This document shows, piece by piece, positions 17,558-25,913 of a stretch of 64,000 nt of DNA. Position 1 is the stretch's first letter. Each line of letters opens with the position of its first letter. This DNA comes from Methyloligella sp050110875. Lineage in GTDB: Bacteria > Pseudomonadota > Alphaproteobacteria > Rhizobiales > Methyloligellaceae. The stretch covers positions 186,001 to 250,000 of the forward strand of contig CP188828.1 of assembly GCA_050110875.1 (NCBI GenBank), given 5' to 3'. The notes under the pieces are model-generated. The model did not search any database, had not been told where the DNA came from, and saw only the letters and a list, made by a program, of their open reading frames with translations. The translations under genes and the position numbers were made by a program.

Positions 17558-18672
17558 CCGTCCTCCTTATACAGGAGAATGGTTACCGCAAGACTTGCGG
17601 CGATGATGACCGGTACCCAGGCAGCGGCAACGGCCGAGGTAAGCCCTGCCATGGCGAAATTGCGCGAGATCTCGGAAAACAAGAAAAAGCCGAATCCGGC
17701 CACCAAGCCCACCACGGCCTGCATCTGGGCGTTGCCTTGCCGGAAGGCGCGCAAGGAGCAGGTGGCGGCGACCAGCACCATGGTCATAAGCAGGAAGGGC
17801 CGCGACAACAGGAGATGGTACTGCACTCGGTATTGGGTTGCAGGCAGGCCGGCCTTCTCGGCGATCTCGATGAAATTCGGCAAGTCCCAGAAGGAGATCG
17901 AGAAGACGGTTCCCAGGCTATCGCGCACCTGGGTGGGGGAGAGATAGGTGCTGAGCAGATAGCGCCGATGCTTTTGGGGCTCGGCGTCGACAGGCGTGAC
18001 CCAAGCGTCCACCAGCTCCCAGCGGCCATTTTTCAGCACCGCCTTTTCCGCCGCCACGCGTTCGATCAGCTCGTTGTTGCGGTCGTATTGGAAGACGGTA
18101 ACGCCGCGCAGCTCCAAGCCCTGATGCAGGACATGGGAGGCTTGCAGGACGGAAGGTCCATCGACGCCATCCTCGCGCAGCCAAGCGCCGCCCTTGCTGC
18201 TGCTCAGCACGGATTCGTCCTTGCCGAAGGCGGCCGTGTACATCTCCTCGGCTTGGGCGCGGGCGAGGGCGGCAAGGGGATTGTAGAGCAGCACGAAACC
18301 GACGCCGAGCACGAAGGCCACGAGAATGGCGGGGAGGGTGAACTGCCAGACGGAAATTCCGGCGGCGCGCACCACCACAAGCTCGGAGGAACGGCTGAAC
18401 ATCACGAAGACGATGATCGTGCCGATCAGCACCGCGAAGGGCAGGGTGAGCTCGGAAAACGATGGCATGCGCAGCAAGGTGATGCCGACCAACATGGAGG
18501 GCGAGATATCGCCATCGTAGTTGCCCGCCCGGCGCAACATCTCGATGAAATCGACGAAGAAGATCAGCAGGCAGCACAGTGCGAACACGGCGACCATGGC
18601 CACCAGGAAACGCACCGAAAAATAGCGCGCAAGCGTCCCTGCTGCACTGATGCCTGGCATCTGCGCTCTCAC
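17554..18672 (-). CDS. lptG: LPS export ABC transporter permease LptG
   Basis: One of two permease subunits that, with LptB, extract LPS from the inner membrane. It is 372 residues with the YjgP/YjgQ topology: N-terminal helices (FLVAMVAVFALCCLLIFFVDFIEML), a periplasmic jellyroll, and three C-terminal helices. DKLxxR-like features are replaced by ELTLPFAVLIGTIIVFVMFSRSSELVVVRAAGIS, the coupling region facing LptB. Four-base overlaps with lptF and lptD show tight operon structure. Confidence 0.95.
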   Translation of the reverse strand: MRAQMPGISAAGTLARYFSVRFLVAMVAVFALCCLLIFFVDFIEMLRRAGNYDGDISPSMLVGITLLRMPSFSELTLPFAVLIGTIIVFVMFSRSSELVVVRAAGISVWQFTLPAILVAFVLGVGFVLLYNPLAALARAQAEEMYTAAFGKDESVLSSSKGGAWLREDGVDGPSVLQASHVLHQGLELRGVTVFQYDRNNELIERVAAEKAVLKNGRWELVDAWVTPVDAEPQKHRRYLLSTYLSPTQVRDSLGTVFSISFWDLPNFIEIAEKAGLPATQYRVQYHLLLSRPFLLMTMVLVAATCSLRAFRQGNAQMQAVVGLVAGFGFFLFSEISRNFAMAGLTSAVAAAWVPVIIAASLAVTILLYKEDG

Positions 18673-19877
18673 TTCGCCTTAATCCCCCGTGCGACCCCGA
18701 ATTTTATGTTTGGGAGCTTGGACTTAAGATCCAGGCTCCATTTGGATCGCAATTCTGGCGCCATTCTAACGTGCGCGGCCCAGGCCGCAACGAGAATCGC
18801 AGCCATTGGAATAGCATAAAGCGGCACGACGGCCCATGGATTCAAGGCAACAAGATTCATCATTGTTATGCCAAGGATCCTCAATGCCACAGCGGTGCCG
18901 ACCACCGTCATGATGGGCCCCCAGCGGCCCTGGCGGGTTGTCCGGGCGTGACCCAGCACGCAGACGGCGAGAAAGGTGAAAAGCAGCGGGTAGAGAGGGG
19001 CGGAGAGACGCTCGTGAAGCTCGGAGCGGATCTTCCCGATGCCGCCTTTGATCTTCTGATCCAAGTCCGGATTGAGAAGCTGCCAGAGGGACATCTCTTT
19101 CGGCTTCAAGATCCGGTCGTCGCCGCCGCCCGGCGAGAAGGTCGAGATGTTCAGCATATACTGGTCGAAATTGACGATCTGAACGCCCTTGTTGGCTTCC
19201 TCCGGATTGGAGCGGTGCACCTGGCCGTCGAACATCACGAGATAGGCGTCACCGTTATGCTTGAGGATCTGGCCTCGCTCGGCGAGGTAGCTCATGGTCG
19301 TGCTCGGGTCGCGCTCGTCATGCACCAGAAGCCCCAGCATATCGCCGGCCTGATCGCGATCGCGGATATGGAAGGTCAGCCCTGTGGCCGGGCTGGAAAA
19401 ACGGCCTGGCTGAAGGACTTGCGAGATCAGGTCCGTGCGCACCTCGACGATAAGATCGCGCAGCGCGCGCGAGCTTGCCGGGGTGACGAAAAGATTGATC
19501 AAGAGAATCCCGACAGAGACGAGGGCGGCCAGGGAGATGAGCGCGGAGCCGATGCGCCAGATGGTACCGCCGGAGGCCGCCGTGACGATCACCTCGCTGT
19601 CGTTGTTCATACGGTCGAGGGTATAGAGCACCGCCATCAGCACGGCGTTGGGCGCGATGAGGCCGATCAGGCTCGGCAAGGTCAGCATCGTCATGTGCAG
19701 GAACAGGAAGATGCCCTGACCCTTGGAGGTGAGCAGGTCGAGCTGCTTCAGGGCCGTCGCCATCCAGACGATGCCGGTCAAGGTGAGCAGGATCAGCAGA
19801 AATGCGCCCGCCACCTGGCGGAACACGTACCGGCTGAAGAGTGTTGGGCCGATGGGCATCATGACGATGTATAGCAT
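18669..19877 (-). CDS. lptF: LPS export ABC transporter permease LptF
   Basis: Second permease of the LptB2FG complex. I start at the ATG at 19877 (MLYIVMMPIGPTLFSRYVFRQ), which matches the family; the open frame runs upstream to 20012 without recognisable sequence. About 402 residues. The SGGTIWRIGSALISL and NDSEVIVTAASG segment is the cytoplasmic coupling region, and the GRFSSPATGLTFHIRDRD stretch belongs to the periplasmic jellyroll. It heads the minus-strand LPS export operon and is divergent from pepA. Confidence 0.93.
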   Translation of the reverse strand: MLYIVMMPIGPTLFSRYVFRQVAGAFLLILLTLTGIVWMATALKQLDLLTSKGQGIFLFLHMTMLTLPSLIGLIAPNAVLMAVLYTLDRMNNDSEVIVTAASGGTIWRIGSALISLAALVSVGILLINLFVTPASSRALRDLIVEVRTDLISQVLQPGRFSSPATGLTFHIRDRDQAGDMLGLLVHDERDPSTTMSYLAERGQILKHNGDAYLVMFDGQVHRSNPEEANKGVQIVNFDQYMLNISTFSPGGGDDRILKPKEMSLWQLLNPDLDQKIKGGIGKIRSELHERLSAPLYPLLFTFLAVCVLGHARTTRQGRWGPIMTVVGTAVALRILGITMMNLVALNPWAVVPLYAIPMAAILVAAWAAHVRMAPELRSKWSLDLKSKLPNIKFGVARGIKAK

Positions 19878-20160
19878 CCCCCGGTCATGCGCCCCCAACC
19901 TGGCACCCGTGGGTATCCCAGAGCCGTGAAAGAATTTGCGCTTCACGGGATAAACACAGGGTAAAATGGCGGAAATTCGGCCAGCTGGGCGGCTTGCTTT
20001 CCGCAACGCCAACCGCTAGTTACGCCGAAGCATTATCTCGACCGCTGTTGCGCGTATGCATCATAAGAGGGGCGGTTTTTACGCGATTTTCCGCCAATAA
20101 CCACCCCACGCGGCAATCGGGCGCGGCAAGCGGTTCCCGCGGCCATAATGGAGCAGTCCT

Positions 20161-21681
20161 TTGACAGATCAGACATCGATTTCCTTCGTCAATCTCAATG
20201 CCCAGAGCGACGGTGTCGTCGCGGTTTTCGCGGAGGAGGGGCCCAAGCTCACCGAATCCGCCAAGGCGTTCGACAAGGAGTCCAAGGGGCTTTTGACCAA
20301 GGCGGCGGAAATCGCAGGCTTCAAGGGCAAGAAGGACAGCTCCGTCGATCTCCTGGCGCCGGCCAATCTCAACTGCTCGCGGATCGTGCTCGCCGGTCTG
20401 GGCAAGCCGGACGAGATGAATGGCGAGGAATGGCTCAATCTCGGCGGAAAGGTGAGGGGGGTCGTCACCGGCAAGGAGGCGCCGACGGCGCATATCTTCC
20501 TGCAGGGGACCGGCGCCGAGATCTCACCCGAGAATGTCGCGAACTTCGCGCTTGGCACGATCCTGCGCGGCTACAGCTTCAAGAAATACAAATCCAAGAA
20601 GAGCGCGAGCGACGACGACAAGAAGACACCTGAGAAGGTCCTCAAGAAGATCGTCATCCATTGCGAAAACCCGCGTGCGGCCCAACGCGCCTTCAGCAAG
20701 GAGAAGGCGGTGGGGAAGGGGGTCAACTTCGCCCGCGACCTGGTCAACGAGCCGGCCAATGTGCTGACCCCGCAGGAATTCGCCAAGCGCGCCCGGACGC
20801 TGGCCAAGCTCGGCGTCGAGGTGGAGGTTCTGACCGAGCAGCGGCTGAAGCGGCTCGGCATGAACGCGCTGATGGCCGTGGGCCAGGGCAGCACCCAGCC
20901 GAGTCACGTGGTGGTGATGCAGTGGAAGGGTGCCGGCGAGAAGGGCGGGGCGCCCGTCGCGTTTGTCGGCAAAGGCGTGGTGTTCGATACGGGCGGCATT
21001 TCGCTCAAGCCCGCCAGCGGTATGGAGGACATGAAGGGCGACATGGCGGGGGCCGCCTGTGTGGTCGGCCTGATGCACGAGCTAGCCGAGCGCAAGGCGA
21101 AGGTGAACGCCGTCGGCGTCATCGGCGTGGTGGAGAACATGCCCGACGGCAATGCCACGCGCCCCGGCGACGTGGTGAAAGCCATGTCCGGCACGACCAT
21201 CGAGGTGCTCAACACCGACGCGGAAGGGCGCATGGTTCTGGCCGATTGCCTCTGGTACGCCCAGGACCGGTTCAAGCCGAAGGCGATGATCAATCTCGCC
21301 ACGCTGACCGGGGCCGTCATGGTGGCGCTCGGCAAGGAGCATGCCGGCCTGTTCTCCAACAACGACGCGCTGTCGGACGAGCTGATCAAGGCAGGGCAGG
21401 AGACCGGCGAGAAGCTGTGGCGCCTGCCGCTCGGACCGAAATACGACAAGCTGATCGACTCCAAGGTCGCCGACATCAAGAACACCGGAGGCCGGTGGGG
21501 CGGCTCGATCTCGGCCGCTCAGTTCCTGCAGCGCTTCGTGAAGCCGGAAACGCCCTGGGCGCATCTCGACATCGCCGGCATGGGGATGGGGAGCCCGGAG
21601 AGCGACGTGAACAAGAGCTGGGGCTCGGGCTTCGGCGTGCGTCTGCTCGACCGGCTGGTGCGCGACCAGTACGAGAAGTAG
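20161..21681 (+). CDS. pepA: Leucyl aminopeptidase
   Basis: Two-metal M17 peptidase that releases N-terminal residues from peptides. The 506-residue protein starts at a TTG (20161) with a GGAG site eight bases upstream; no ATG in frame gives a full N-terminal domain. Metal-binding and catalytic residues lie in GKGVVFDTGGISLKP, MKGDMAGAA and the signature NTDAEGRMVLAD. It is divergent from lptF, a neighbourhood frequent in proteobacteria, and is followed by a good hairpin terminator. Confidence 0.96.
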   Translation: MTDQTSISFVNLNAQSDGVVAVFAEEGPKLTESAKAFDKESKGLLTKAAEIAGFKGKKDSSVDLLAPANLNCSRIVLAGLGKPDEMNGEEWLNLGGKVRGVVTGKEAPTAHIFLQGTGAEISPENVANFALGTILRGYSFKKYKSKKSASDDDKKTPEKVLKKIVIHCENPRAAQRAFSKEKAVGKGVNFARDLVNEPANVLTPQEFAKRARTLAKLGVEVEVLTEQRLKRLGMNALMAVGQGSTQPSHVVVMQWKGAGEKGGAPVAFVGKGVVFDTGGISLKPASGMEDMKGDMAGAACVVGLMHELAERKAKVNAVGVIGVVENMPDGNATRPGDVVKAMSGTTIEVLNTDAEGRMVLADCLWYAQDRFKPKAMINLATLTGAVMVALGKEHAGLFSNNDALSDELIKAGQETGEKLWRLPLGPKYDKLIDSKVADIKNTGGRWGGSISAAQFLQRFVKPETPWAHLDIAGMGMGSPESDVNKSWGSGFGVRLLDRLVRDQYEK

Positions 21682-21696
21682 GGGCCGTCACGTCAC

Positions 21697-21740
21697 GATC
21701 GGGCGGTGGCCGTCGCCATCCGCCCGATCTTCGCAATTTT
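21697..21740 (+). terminator. Rho-independent-type terminator of pepA
   Basis: A long hairpin 16 bases after the pepA stop: GATCGGGCGGTGGC (21697-21710) pairs with GCCATCCGCCCGATC (21715-21729), with one bulged base and a four-base loop. It is followed by TTCGCAATTTT. It could also terminate nothing on the other strand, because the next minus-strand gene ends further right. Confidence 0.7.
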
Positions 21741-21762
21741 AGCGGTTTTCGCTGTGTGGCCT

Positions 21763-21810
21763 CATATCCGTATATTTTCCATAATATACCTTATGCGAAT
21801 TTCGGATATG
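21763..21810. repeat. AT-rich inverted repeat between pepA and the DnaB-like gene
   Basis: CATATCCG (21763-21770) and CGGATATG (21803-21810) form 8-bp arms around a markedly AT-rich spacer (TATATTTTCCATAATATACC). The base composition differs sharply from the GC-rich neighbourhood. Function unknown; it may be a terminator for the convergent minus-strand gene or a protein-binding site. Confidence 0.45.
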
Positions 21811-21890
21811 GCTGTTTTTCAGGGGGCGAGCGGAAAACTCCTCCTATGCTGCCCTCTCGCCCGGATGCGCTAACCGGCTGTTTCTACGCG

Positions 21891-22619
21891 CTAAATGTGC
21901 AGCTCTGTCGGCTCGGTATGTAGCCTCAGCTTTCCATCGTTCAGGAAACAAGCTCGATCGAACAGCGTGAGATCGACCGGGTTCGGCAGCCTCACATCCG
22001 TTAGGTCCGGACATGGCTTCAGCGCCGGATCGTAGCTGCGGTCGATCTGCGAGATGCAGACGACGACGAGATCGCGCTCTTTCGCAAAGGCTTTCAGCGT
22101 CCGCACCTGCTCTTTCAGTGGCGGCGTCTCGCGGCGCTGGTCGAGGAGCTGTAGATAGTCCACGGCGATTAGCGCGTTTCGAGGGGCTGAGGCCAGTTTT
22201 TCGACGATGTGGCCGGCGCTTATGGCATCGGAGCAATCGAAGCTGAAACGATCATCGAATTGGGACGGCTCCAGACCGAGATCGCGGAAGCGCTCACGGA
22301 TGTCCCGCTCCGTATATTCGAGGGTGAAGAACCACCCTGCCTTACCGTCTTTCATAGCCTCTACGAGGAGCTCCAAAGCCAGGAGCGTCTTGCCGTGGCC
22401 GGGCCTGGCGCCGATCAGCATCAGGTCGCCGGGCTCGAGATGAGAATAAAGACGTGCGGCCGGCGCGGTGTCGGCGTTCTTCGCGGCGAGCAGGCTCCAG
22501 CTCCCATAGCCCTCTTGCTGGGCGATGCGGTTCAGCGCTGCATGAAGCGGAATCTTCGCCGCGCGGGAGAGATGCCTGGCGGCGCGCTTGAGACTGTAAA
22601 TCGGTGCGGAAAGCTGCAT
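21891..22619 (-). CDS. Single-domain DnaB-like RecA-fold ATPase
   Basis: A 242-residue protein resembling the C-terminal ATPase domain of DnaB-type helicases. Walker A is GARPGHGKTLLALELL, the Walker B region is NALIAVDYLQLLDQ, and a glutamine-containing sensor segment VVCISQIDRSYD follows. It lacks the DnaB N-terminal and linker domains; the first 65 residues are a basic segment ending EGYGSWSLLAAK. The start at 22619 is chosen because AGGAGG lies just upstream. Helicase activity should not be assumed: KaiC/RadA-type or regulatory ATPases share this fold. It lies alone between pepA (convergent) and mazG (divergent). Confidence 0.75.
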   Translation of the reverse strand: MQLSAPIYSLKRAARHLSRAAKIPLHAALNRIAQQEGYGSWSLLAAKNADTAPAARLYSHLEPGDLMLIGARPGHGKTLLALELLVEAMKDGKAGWFFTLEYTERDIRERFRDLGLEPSQFDDRFSFDCSDAISAGHIVEKLASAPRNALIAVDYLQLLDQRRETPPLKEQVRTLKAFAKERDLVVVCISQIDRSYDPALKPCPDLTDVRLPNPVDLTLFDRACFLNDGKLRLHTEPTELHI

Positions 22620-22844
22620 CGGTAACCTCCTGATCCGAGCCGGATTTTGCATGCCCTCCTTCTGCAGCCGCTCGAACAGTCGGTCCGGATGAATGATGCG
22701 CCCTGTATGGAGAGATACTTTCCCGGTGGAGGGGGGAGGCTTGGGCCGTGCCAGAGCGCTATGATAGCCCGAGTCGGTCGCGGCGGAAATCGCCGTATGC
22801 CCCCTCACCCTTCACCACCTTATTCCACCACGGACAACATTCGC

Positions 22845-23708
22845 ATGGCTGACGAGATCGAGTTCGAAAAAGATGCGGATGGCCGCTATTCGCTTGCGGC
22901 GCTGCTCGCTATCATGCGGCGCTTGCGGGATCCGGAGACGGGATGTCCGTGGGATGCCAAGCAGGATTTCGCCTCTATCGCGCCCTACACGATCGAGGAG
23001 GCCTATGAGGTCGCCGACGCTATCGCACGAGACGATCGCGTGAGCCTGAAGGACGAGCTGGGCGACCTGCTGTTTCAGGTCGTCTATCACGCGCAGATGG
23101 CCGAAGAGGAAGAGGCCTTCGCTTTCGACGATGTGGTCGATGCCATCGCGTCAAAGATGGTCCGGCGGCACCCGCATGTGTTCGAGGATCCCGCTCTGAG
23201 AGACAGCTTCCTGGGCTCGGGGCGCTGGGACGAGATCAAGGCGCAGGAGAAGCAGCAAGCGAAGCAGGAAGAAGCGCGCGCGAATGGAGAGCAGGGTGCC
23301 CCCTCCTCTCTCCTGGACGACGTGCCCCTCCCCCTTCCCGCCCTCTCACGCGCGGTGAAGCTGCAAAAGCGGGCCGCAAGGGTCGGCTTCGACTGGCCGG
23401 ATATGGCGCCGGTCTTCGATAAGGCTGAGGAGGAGTTCGGCGAGCTGAAGGAAGCGATCGAGGCGGGCGACCAGGCTCATGTGGAAGAGGAGTTCGGCGA
23501 CCTGCTCTTCGTGATGGCGAACCTCTCACGTCACCTCAGAATCGATCCGGAGGCCGCGCTTCGCGGCGCCAACGAGAAATTCCGCCGGCGCTTCCAGGCC
23601 ATCGAGCAGGCGCTTGCGGACGACGCCAAGGCAATCGAGGAGGCGACGCTCGAAGAGATGGATGCGCTGTGGGATGCGGCGAAGGAAAAGGAGAAAGCGG
23701 GCGGCTGA
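22845..23708 (+). CDS. mazG: Nucleoside triphosphate pyrophosphohydrolase MazG
   Basis: Hydrolyses NTPs to NMP and pyrophosphate, with roles in nucleotide-pool cleaning and stress signalling. The start at 22845 gives MADEIEFEKDADGRY and 287 residues. Two MazG domains are visible: the first with RRLRDPETGCPWDAKQDF and EEAYEVADAI...DELGDLLFQVVYHAQM, the second with EEEFGELKEAIEAGD and EEEFGDLLFVMANLSRH. Upstream in-frame starts (22647, 22798) do not add family sequence. The stop codon lies in the loop of a 7-bp hairpin. Confidence 0.94.
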   Translation: MADEIEFEKDADGRYSLAALLAIMRRLRDPETGCPWDAKQDFASIAPYTIEEAYEVADAIARDDRVSLKDELGDLLFQVVYHAQMAEEEEAFAFDDVVDAIASKMVRRHPHVFEDPALRDSFLGSGRWDEIKAQEKQQAKQEEARANGEQGAPSSLLDDVPLPLPALSRAVKLQKRAARVGFDWPDMAPVFDKAEEEFGELKEAIEAGDQAHVEEEFGDLLFVMANLSRHLRIDPEAALRGANEKFRRRFQAIEQALADDAKAIEEATLEEMDALWDAAKEKEKAGG

Positions 23709-23715
23709 GCCGCCC
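23699..23715 (+). terminator. Hairpin enclosing the mazG stop codon
   Basis: GGGCGGC (23699-23705) pairs perfectly with GCCGCCC (23709-23715); the three-base loop is the TGA stop codon of mazG. It lies between convergent mazG and the CoA-transferase gene. There is a short T-rich tail (TGCTCCATTTCGTCT), so weak termination is possible. Confidence 0.4.
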
Positions 23716-23745
23716 TGCTCCATTTCGTCTGATTGAGCGCTTGGT

Positions 23746-25704
23746 TTAAGCCACGGGCTCTTCGGTCTCGCTCTCCGGCTCGAGCGCCGCGTGGGCCTCT
23801 TCCTTCTTCTCGAAGATATGAGGCGGCAGGCCGCGCCGGCTCAGCGCTTCCTGCATCTTCACGCGCATGAAGGCGGAGGTCGTGTAGCGTGTGGTGGAAG
23901 CGTAGTAGTGCTCGATCATATGGGCGATCATGCCAGCATAGCGGTCGTAGAGATCGTCGGCGATGCGGCAGCCGTCGTGATTGACCACGGCATTGACGCG
24001 CTTGCCCGCTTTCTCGCACGCCTCGACCAGAACCTTCTGGAGATCGTCGACATCGGATTTCTTGCGCACGCTCCAGCCCTCGAGATTGAGGAACAGGATG
24101 TTACGCTCCGCATCATAGGACACGCGCTCCGCCAAATTCAGGTTGAGCAGGTCGTCCATCAGATCCATGGGCGCTTCGCCGAAGATCTTAGGATTCATCG
24201 GCACCGGCTTATTGACGATGGGCTCGAAATCCATGTGGGGCAGGATATCGCGTTCGATATCGATGCCGGGCGCGATCTCGATCAGCTCCAGCCCCTCCGG
24301 GGTCAGCAGGAAGACGCAGCGCTCGGTGACGTAGATCACCGGCTGGGACTTCGAGGCGGCGTATTTGCCGGAGAAGGTGATCTGGTCCACGGATTTCACG
24401 AATTTGCGGTGCTTGCCTTCCTGCACGATGCGCAGCTCGCCATCGTCGACGGCGATCTTCAATCCCCCGGCCGTGAACGTGCCGGCGAAGACGACGGCGC
24501 GGGAATTCTGGGAGATATCGATGAAGCCGCCGCAGCCGTTCAGCTTGCCGCCGAAGCGGGAGGTGTTGACGTTGCCTTCCGCGTCGCATTCCGCCATGCC
24601 GAGGCAGGTCAGATCTAACCCGCCGCCATGGTAGAAATCGAACATCTGGTTCTGATCGATGATGGTATCGGCGTTTACCGACGAGCCGAAGCTCGAGCCG
24701 CCGGCCAGGACGCCGCCGATGGCGCCGGCTTCCGTGGTCATGGTGAGAAAGGGCGTCACCTTCTCCTCGGCCGCGACCGAGGCGACCCCGTCGGGCGCGC
24801 CGACGCCGAGATTGATCACGCCGTTCATGGGCAGCTCGAACGCGGCGCGGCGGGCGATGATCTTGCGCTCGTCCAGGGGCAGCCGCGGAATAGCGTCCAC
24901 GGGTACGCGGATCTCGCCGGCGAGCGCCGGGTCGTACATCACCCCGTAATTCATCCGATGCATCTCGGGTTCTTCCGGTACCACCACGCAATCGACGATG
25001 ATGCCGGGAATCTTCACATCCTTGGGCTTGATGGAGCCCTGCTCCACGATCCGCTCGACCTGGGCGATGACGATGCCGCCATTGTTGTAGGCGGCCATGG
25101 CCTGGGCCAGGGCGTCGAGGGTCAGCGCCTCCTTCTCCATGCTGAGATTGCCGGACGGGTCGGCGGAGGTGGCGCGGATTAGGGCCACGTCGATGGGGGT
25201 GGCCTTGTAGAACAGCCACTCCTCGCCCTCCACTTCCGTGACGCTCACGATGTCGTCCTTGGTCATTTCGTTGACCTTGCCGCCATCGAGGCGCGGATCG
25301 ACATAGGTGTGCAGGCCGACCTTGGAGAACAGGCCGGGCTGGCCGGCGGCGCAGGAGCGATAGAGCTTGGAGATCACGCCTTGCGGCAGGTTGTAGCCCT
25401 GGATCTTGTTGTTGGCGGCCGCCTCGGCCACTTTGGGCATGCGGCCGAAATTGGCCGCGATCACGCGCTTCAGAAGGCCTTCGTGATGCAGCCGGCCGGT
25501 GCCCAGCCCCTTACTGTCGCCGGCGCCGGCGCACATGATCAGGGTCAGCCCCTTCGGTCCTCCCGTCTCCACGTAGCGCTTTTCCAGGGCGGCATGGAGC
25601 GCCTCCGGAATGCAGCTCTGGACGAAGCCCGTCGTGCAAATGACGTCGTCGTCGCTGATCAGGGCGATGGCTTGGTCAGCCGTGATGACCTTGTCTTTTT
25701 TCAT
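23746..25704 (-). CDS. Acyl-CoA:acetate/3-ketoacid CoA-transferase with C-terminal extension
   Basis: Family I CoA-transferase in which the alpha-like and beta-like halves are fused, as in propionate CoA-transferase (Pct/YdiF). The N-terminal half has DDDVICTTGFVQSCIPEALHAAL and the GLTLIMCAGAGDSKG segment; the second half holds the catalytic Glu in TTEAGAIGGVLAGG. About 652 residues from the ATG at 25704 (MKKDKVITADQAIALI). Classical Pct proteins are near 520 residues; here about 125 extra C-terminal residues form what looks like an alpha/beta domain (RNILFLNLEGWSVRKKSDVDDLQ) plus a charged tail. Substrate cannot be told from sequence; acetate, propionate or a 3-keto acid are all possible. 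Confidence 0.85.
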   Translation of the reverse strand: MKKDKVITADQAIALISDDDVICTTGFVQSCIPEALHAALEKRYVETGGPKGLTLIMCAGAGDSKGLGTGRLHHEGLLKRVIAANFGRMPKVAEAAANNKIQGYNLPQGVISKLYRSCAAGQPGLFSKVGLHTYVDPRLDGGKVNEMTKDDIVSVTEVEGEEWLFYKATPIDVALIRATSADPSGNLSMEKEALTLDALAQAMAAYNNGGIVIAQVERIVEQGSIKPKDVKIPGIIVDCVVVPEEPEMHRMNYGVMYDPALAGEIRVPVDAIPRLPLDERKIIARRAAFELPMNGVINLGVGAPDGVASVAAEEKVTPFLTMTTEAGAIGGVLAGGSSFGSSVNADTIIDQNQMFDFYHGGGLDLTCLGMAECDAEGNVNTSRFGGKLNGCGGFIDISQNSRAVVFAGTFTAGGLKIAVDDGELRIVQEGKHRKFVKSVDQITFSGKYAASKSQPVIYVTERCVFLLTPEGLELIEIAPGIDIERDILPHMDFEPIVNKPVPMNPKIFGEAPMDLMDDLLNLNLAERVSYDAERNILFLNLEGWSVRKKSDVDDLQKVLVEACEKAGKRVNAVVNHDGCRIADDLYDRYAGMIAHMIEHYYASTTRYTTSAFMRVKMQEALSRRGLPPHIFEKKEEAHAALEPESETEEPVA

Positions 25705-25913
25705 CTCGAAGGCGTTTTCCCAGAGTGACCGCAATGTAATGCCGTCCCGAGACCGTGGGGCTCGGCACGTCTTGCGGTTTGTTCCCAGACCCCTCCGCTT
25801 CGCGCAGAGGGCCAATGTCATACTCGGAATTTGCCTGTGAACTCAAGCGGCTGTGGTGGAGAGCCTCTGTTGCAGCGCAAGACGAATTTCATGCTGCGGC
25901 GCGGTATTCGCCG

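Noticed and set aside
20534..22000. Overlapping plus-strand frames inside pepA rich in Arg and Gly
   Set aside because: Typical second-frame artefacts of GC-rich coding DNA.
23281..23360. Pyrimidine-rich stretch in mazG resembling the palindromic element in pdhB
   Set aside because: It lacks the paired CCCTCTCCCC/GGGGAGAGGG arms; it simply codes the linker between the two MazG domains.
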